Source: JAAYFT01 sp041655755 (GTDB lineage Bacteria; Bacillota; Clostridia; Tissierellales; Tissierellaceae). From it: a DNA stretch of 8,307 nt. The stretch covers positions 1 through 8,307 of the forward strand of contig JBBAEY010000087.1 of NCBI GenBank assembly GCA_041655755.1. Reading direction: 5' to 3'. The notes under the pieces were generated by a model. That model was not told where the DNA came from. It saw only the letters and a list, made by a program, of their open reading frames with translations, and ran no database searches. Shown piece by piece: positions 6,764-8,307 of the stretch; the stretch's first letter is position 1, and each line of letters opens with the position of its first letter. A program made the position numbers and the translations under genes.

Positions 6764-7350
6764 TAGAACTTAATCCATTTATCATTTTCTTTGCAGCTAT
6801 CTTTACAAATAATATGATATTCAGTAATTTTCTTGGGATGTGTTCCTATATTGCAGTATCTAAGGAAATACCCACATCTTTAGGCCTTGGCCAAGCTGTC
6901 ACCTTTGTATTGACTTTTACTACTATTATCAATTACCTAATCTATCATTATATTCTTGTTCCACTTAATTTAGATTATTTAAGGTTTATTGTCTTTATAA
7001 TTAGTATTGCAGCCTTTGTTCAGCTTTTGGAGATGATAGTTGAGAGATATTTGCCAAACCTATATTATGCTCTTGGAATATTTTTACCACTAATTACTGT
7101 AAACTGTGCAATCCTAGGAGTTTCACTCTTTATGATAATTAGGAAGTATAATTTTCTTCAATCCATAGGTTTTAGTATAGGGTCAGGTATAGGCTGGACC
7201 CTGGCTATAGTTGCCTTAGCTGGTATCAGGCAAAAACTAAAGAATGCATCTGTTCCAAAGGGTTTAGAGGGACCTGGGATTACATTAATTATTACTGGAC
7301 TCATGGCCTTGGCCTTTATAGGTTTTTCAGGCATAGTTCAAATCCAATAA
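6760..7350 (+). CDS. nqrE: Na+-translocating NQR subunit E (NqrE)
   Basis: Six-helix membrane partner of NqrD with inverted topology. The 196-residue length is usual for NqrE. Motifs are FSNFLGMCSYIAVSK (Cys28), LGIFLPLITVNCAILG (Cys116), GSGIGWTLAIVALAGIR and GLMALAFIGFSG; this series is very close to bacterial NqrE and supports NQR over RNF (RnfA). Cys28 and Cys116 complete the four-Cys site with NqrD. AGGTGG (6747-6752) lies 7 nt before the ATG, which overlaps the nqrD stop as ATGA. Confidence 0.96.
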   Translation: MIELNPFIIFFAAIFTNNMIFSNFLGMCSYIAVSKEIPTSLGLGQAVTFVLTFTTIINYLIYHYILVPLNLDYLRFIVFIISIAAFVQLLEMIVERYLPNLYYALGIFLPLITVNCAILGVSLFMIIRKYNFLQSIGFSIGSGIGWTLAIVALAGIRQKLKNASVPKGLEGPGITLIITGLMALAFIGFSGIVQIQ

Positions 7351-7362
7351 GGGGGCAAAAAT

Positions 7363-8307
7363 ATGAATGAGATAATTATAACCACTGTCGCTGTTACAGG
7401 TATTTCTGCCATATTTGCACTTTTGCTTACCCTTGCTGAGAGAACCATTGGCAACTATGGAGAGGTAAAATTGGTAATCAATGAGGAAAAGGAGTATACA
7501 GTTGAGGGAGGCTCATCACTCTTGTCTACCCTCATAGAAGAAAAGATATTTATCCCATCGGCCTGTGGGGGCAAGGGTACATGTGGATATTGTAAGGTAA
7601 AGGTCCTGGAGGGGGGAGGTCCTGTACTGGCTACAGAAATTCCCTTCATGACAGAGGAAGAATTGGCAGACCATGTAAGGCTCTCATGCCAATGCAAGGT
7701 AAAAGAAGACATAAAAATAGAAATACCTGAGGAATTATTTAACGTAAAAGAATTTGAGGCTCAGGTTGAGGAACTTGAGGACATGACCGCTGAAATTAAG
7801 AGGCTCAGGGTAAGGCTTCCTGAAGGAGAGGAAATAAGTTTTAAACCAGGCCAATTTATTCAGTTAATGGCACCAAAATATGAGGGCAATGATGAAGAGG
7901 TGTATAGGGCCTACTCTATTGCTTCATCTCCACTTGATAAAAATCATATTGAGCTCTTCATTGGATATGTCCCCAATGGAATATGTACGACCTATGTACA
8001 TAAACACTTGAAGATTGGAGATAAGGTAAAGATAAATGGTCCTTATGGAGATTTCTACTTTAATAACGATAACGATAGGGAAATAATCCTAGTAGCTGCG
8101 GGTACTGGTATTGCTCCAATAATCTCTATCTTAAAGTATATGAAAACTTACGATATCAAGAGAAAGGCAACCTTCTACTTTGGCGCTAAGACTCCTGATG
8201 ACCTGTTTCTCTTGGACTTCTTTAAAGACCTTGAGGAGACCCTATACGACTTTAAATATGTGCCAACCCTAACTAGAACCACAGAGGAACATAATTGGCA
8301 GGGTGAA
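7363..8307 (+). CDS. nqrF: Na+-translocating NQR subunit F (NqrF), 3' end outside the window
   Basis: NADH-oxidising entry subunit: NADH gives electrons to FAD, then to a 2Fe-2S centre. Start is ATG 7363, 12 nt after nqrE, with AAGGGGG at 7349-7355. The 315 residues visible comprise an N-terminal anchor (about 4-24), a plant-type ferredoxin domain with CGGKGTCGYC and SCQC (ligands Cys68, Cys74, Cys77, Cys109), the FAD-binding RAYS (182-185), and the NADH-binding AAGTGIAP (245-252). The C-terminal CGPP region is expected beyond the edge. Between APKYEG and RAYS there are only a few residues, where proteobacterial NqrF has an insert of about 30. RnfB (a multi-4Fe-4S ferredoxin) is not present, so this is an NADH-driven NQR rather than a ferredoxin-driven RNF. 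I read the frame directly from the sequence. Confidence 0.94.
   Translation, partial: MNEIIITTVAVTGISAIFALLLTLAERTIGNYGEVKLVINEEKEYTVEGGSSLLSTLIEEKIFIPSACGGKGTCGYCKVKVLEGGGPVLATEIPFMTEEELADHVRLSCQCKVKEDIKIEIPEELFNVKEFEAQVEELEDMTAEIKRLRVRLPEGEEISFKPGQFIQLMAPKYEGNDEEVYRAYSIASSPLDKNHIELFIGYVPNGICTTYVHKHLKIGDKVKINGPYGDFYFNNDNDREIILVAAGTGIAPIISILKYMKTYDIKRKATFYFGAKTPDDLFLLDFFKDLEETLYDFKYVPTLTRTTEEHNWQGE

Noticed and set aside
7455..7712. Minus-strand 85-residue reading frame
   Set aside because: It is antisense to the ferredoxin domain of nqrF, whose Cys motifs fix the coding strand.
4552..8307. Annotating the operon as RNF (rnfDGEA)
   Set aside because: No rnfC or rnfB is present, the last gene is a ferredoxin-FAD-NADH NqrF, and the motifs of the B, D and E subunits match NQR better than RNF.
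1..8307. CRISPR arrays, tRNA/rRNA genes, insertion sequences or phage attachment sites
   Set aside because: I saw no regularly spaced repeats, tRNA-like cloverleaf, transposase reading frame or terminal inverted repeats with target duplications.

Overview
This window looks like chromosomal DNA of an AT-rich, Gram-positive, clostridia-like anaerobe. The evidence is strong GGAGG-type ribosome binding sites, TTG and GTG starts, AGG/ATA/AGA-rich codon use, U-tailed hairpin terminators, and a MASE3-type sensor kinase of a style common in Clostridia. The exact taxon cannot be read from the sequence.

Left part (1-3325, + strand). The window opens inside a membrane-bound hybrid-less sensor histidine kinase (MASE3-like membrane domain, PAS, HisKA, HATPase_c) whose N-terminus lies outside. 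A complete MATE-family multidrug/cation antiporter gene follows. A perfect 36-bp palindrome ends this block and also serves a convergent gene on the minus strand.

Middle part (3290-4454). The minus-strand gene (3324-3824) encodes a 166-aa protein that I read as a degenerate relative of the VirB11/CpaF/PilT secretion ATPases, with a ruined P-loop. It is separated by 378 bp of AT-rich DNA from a divergent cold-shock protein gene (4203-4400). That spacer carries a recognisable promoter and a probable structured leader of about 135 nt. In the leader are a 9/11 match to the E. coli cold box and an 11-bp AU-rich stem ending directly at the Shine-Dalgarno sequence. A strong terminator follows the csp gene.

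Right part (4455-8307, + strand). A tight operon encodes nqrB-nqrC-nqrD-nqrE-nqrF, the core of a Na+-translocating NADH:quinone oxidoreductase. The first four genes overlap by 1-4 nt; nqrF follows nqrE after 12 nt and runs off the window. The usual first gene, nqrA, is absent: csp and its terminator sit where it should be. NqrB also lacks the long N-terminal region that in six-subunit NQR precedes and surrounds its first membrane helix, and NqrF lacks an internal insert. The redox path NADH -> FAD -> 2Fe-2S (NqrF) -> NqrD/E intramembrane Fe-S (four Cys all present) -> FMN on NqrC -> FMN on NqrB appears intact. The most interesting hypothesis is therefore a five-subunit, NqrA-less, NQR-type ion pump that may use an electron acceptor other than the classical ubiquinone site, or a partner encoded elsewhere.
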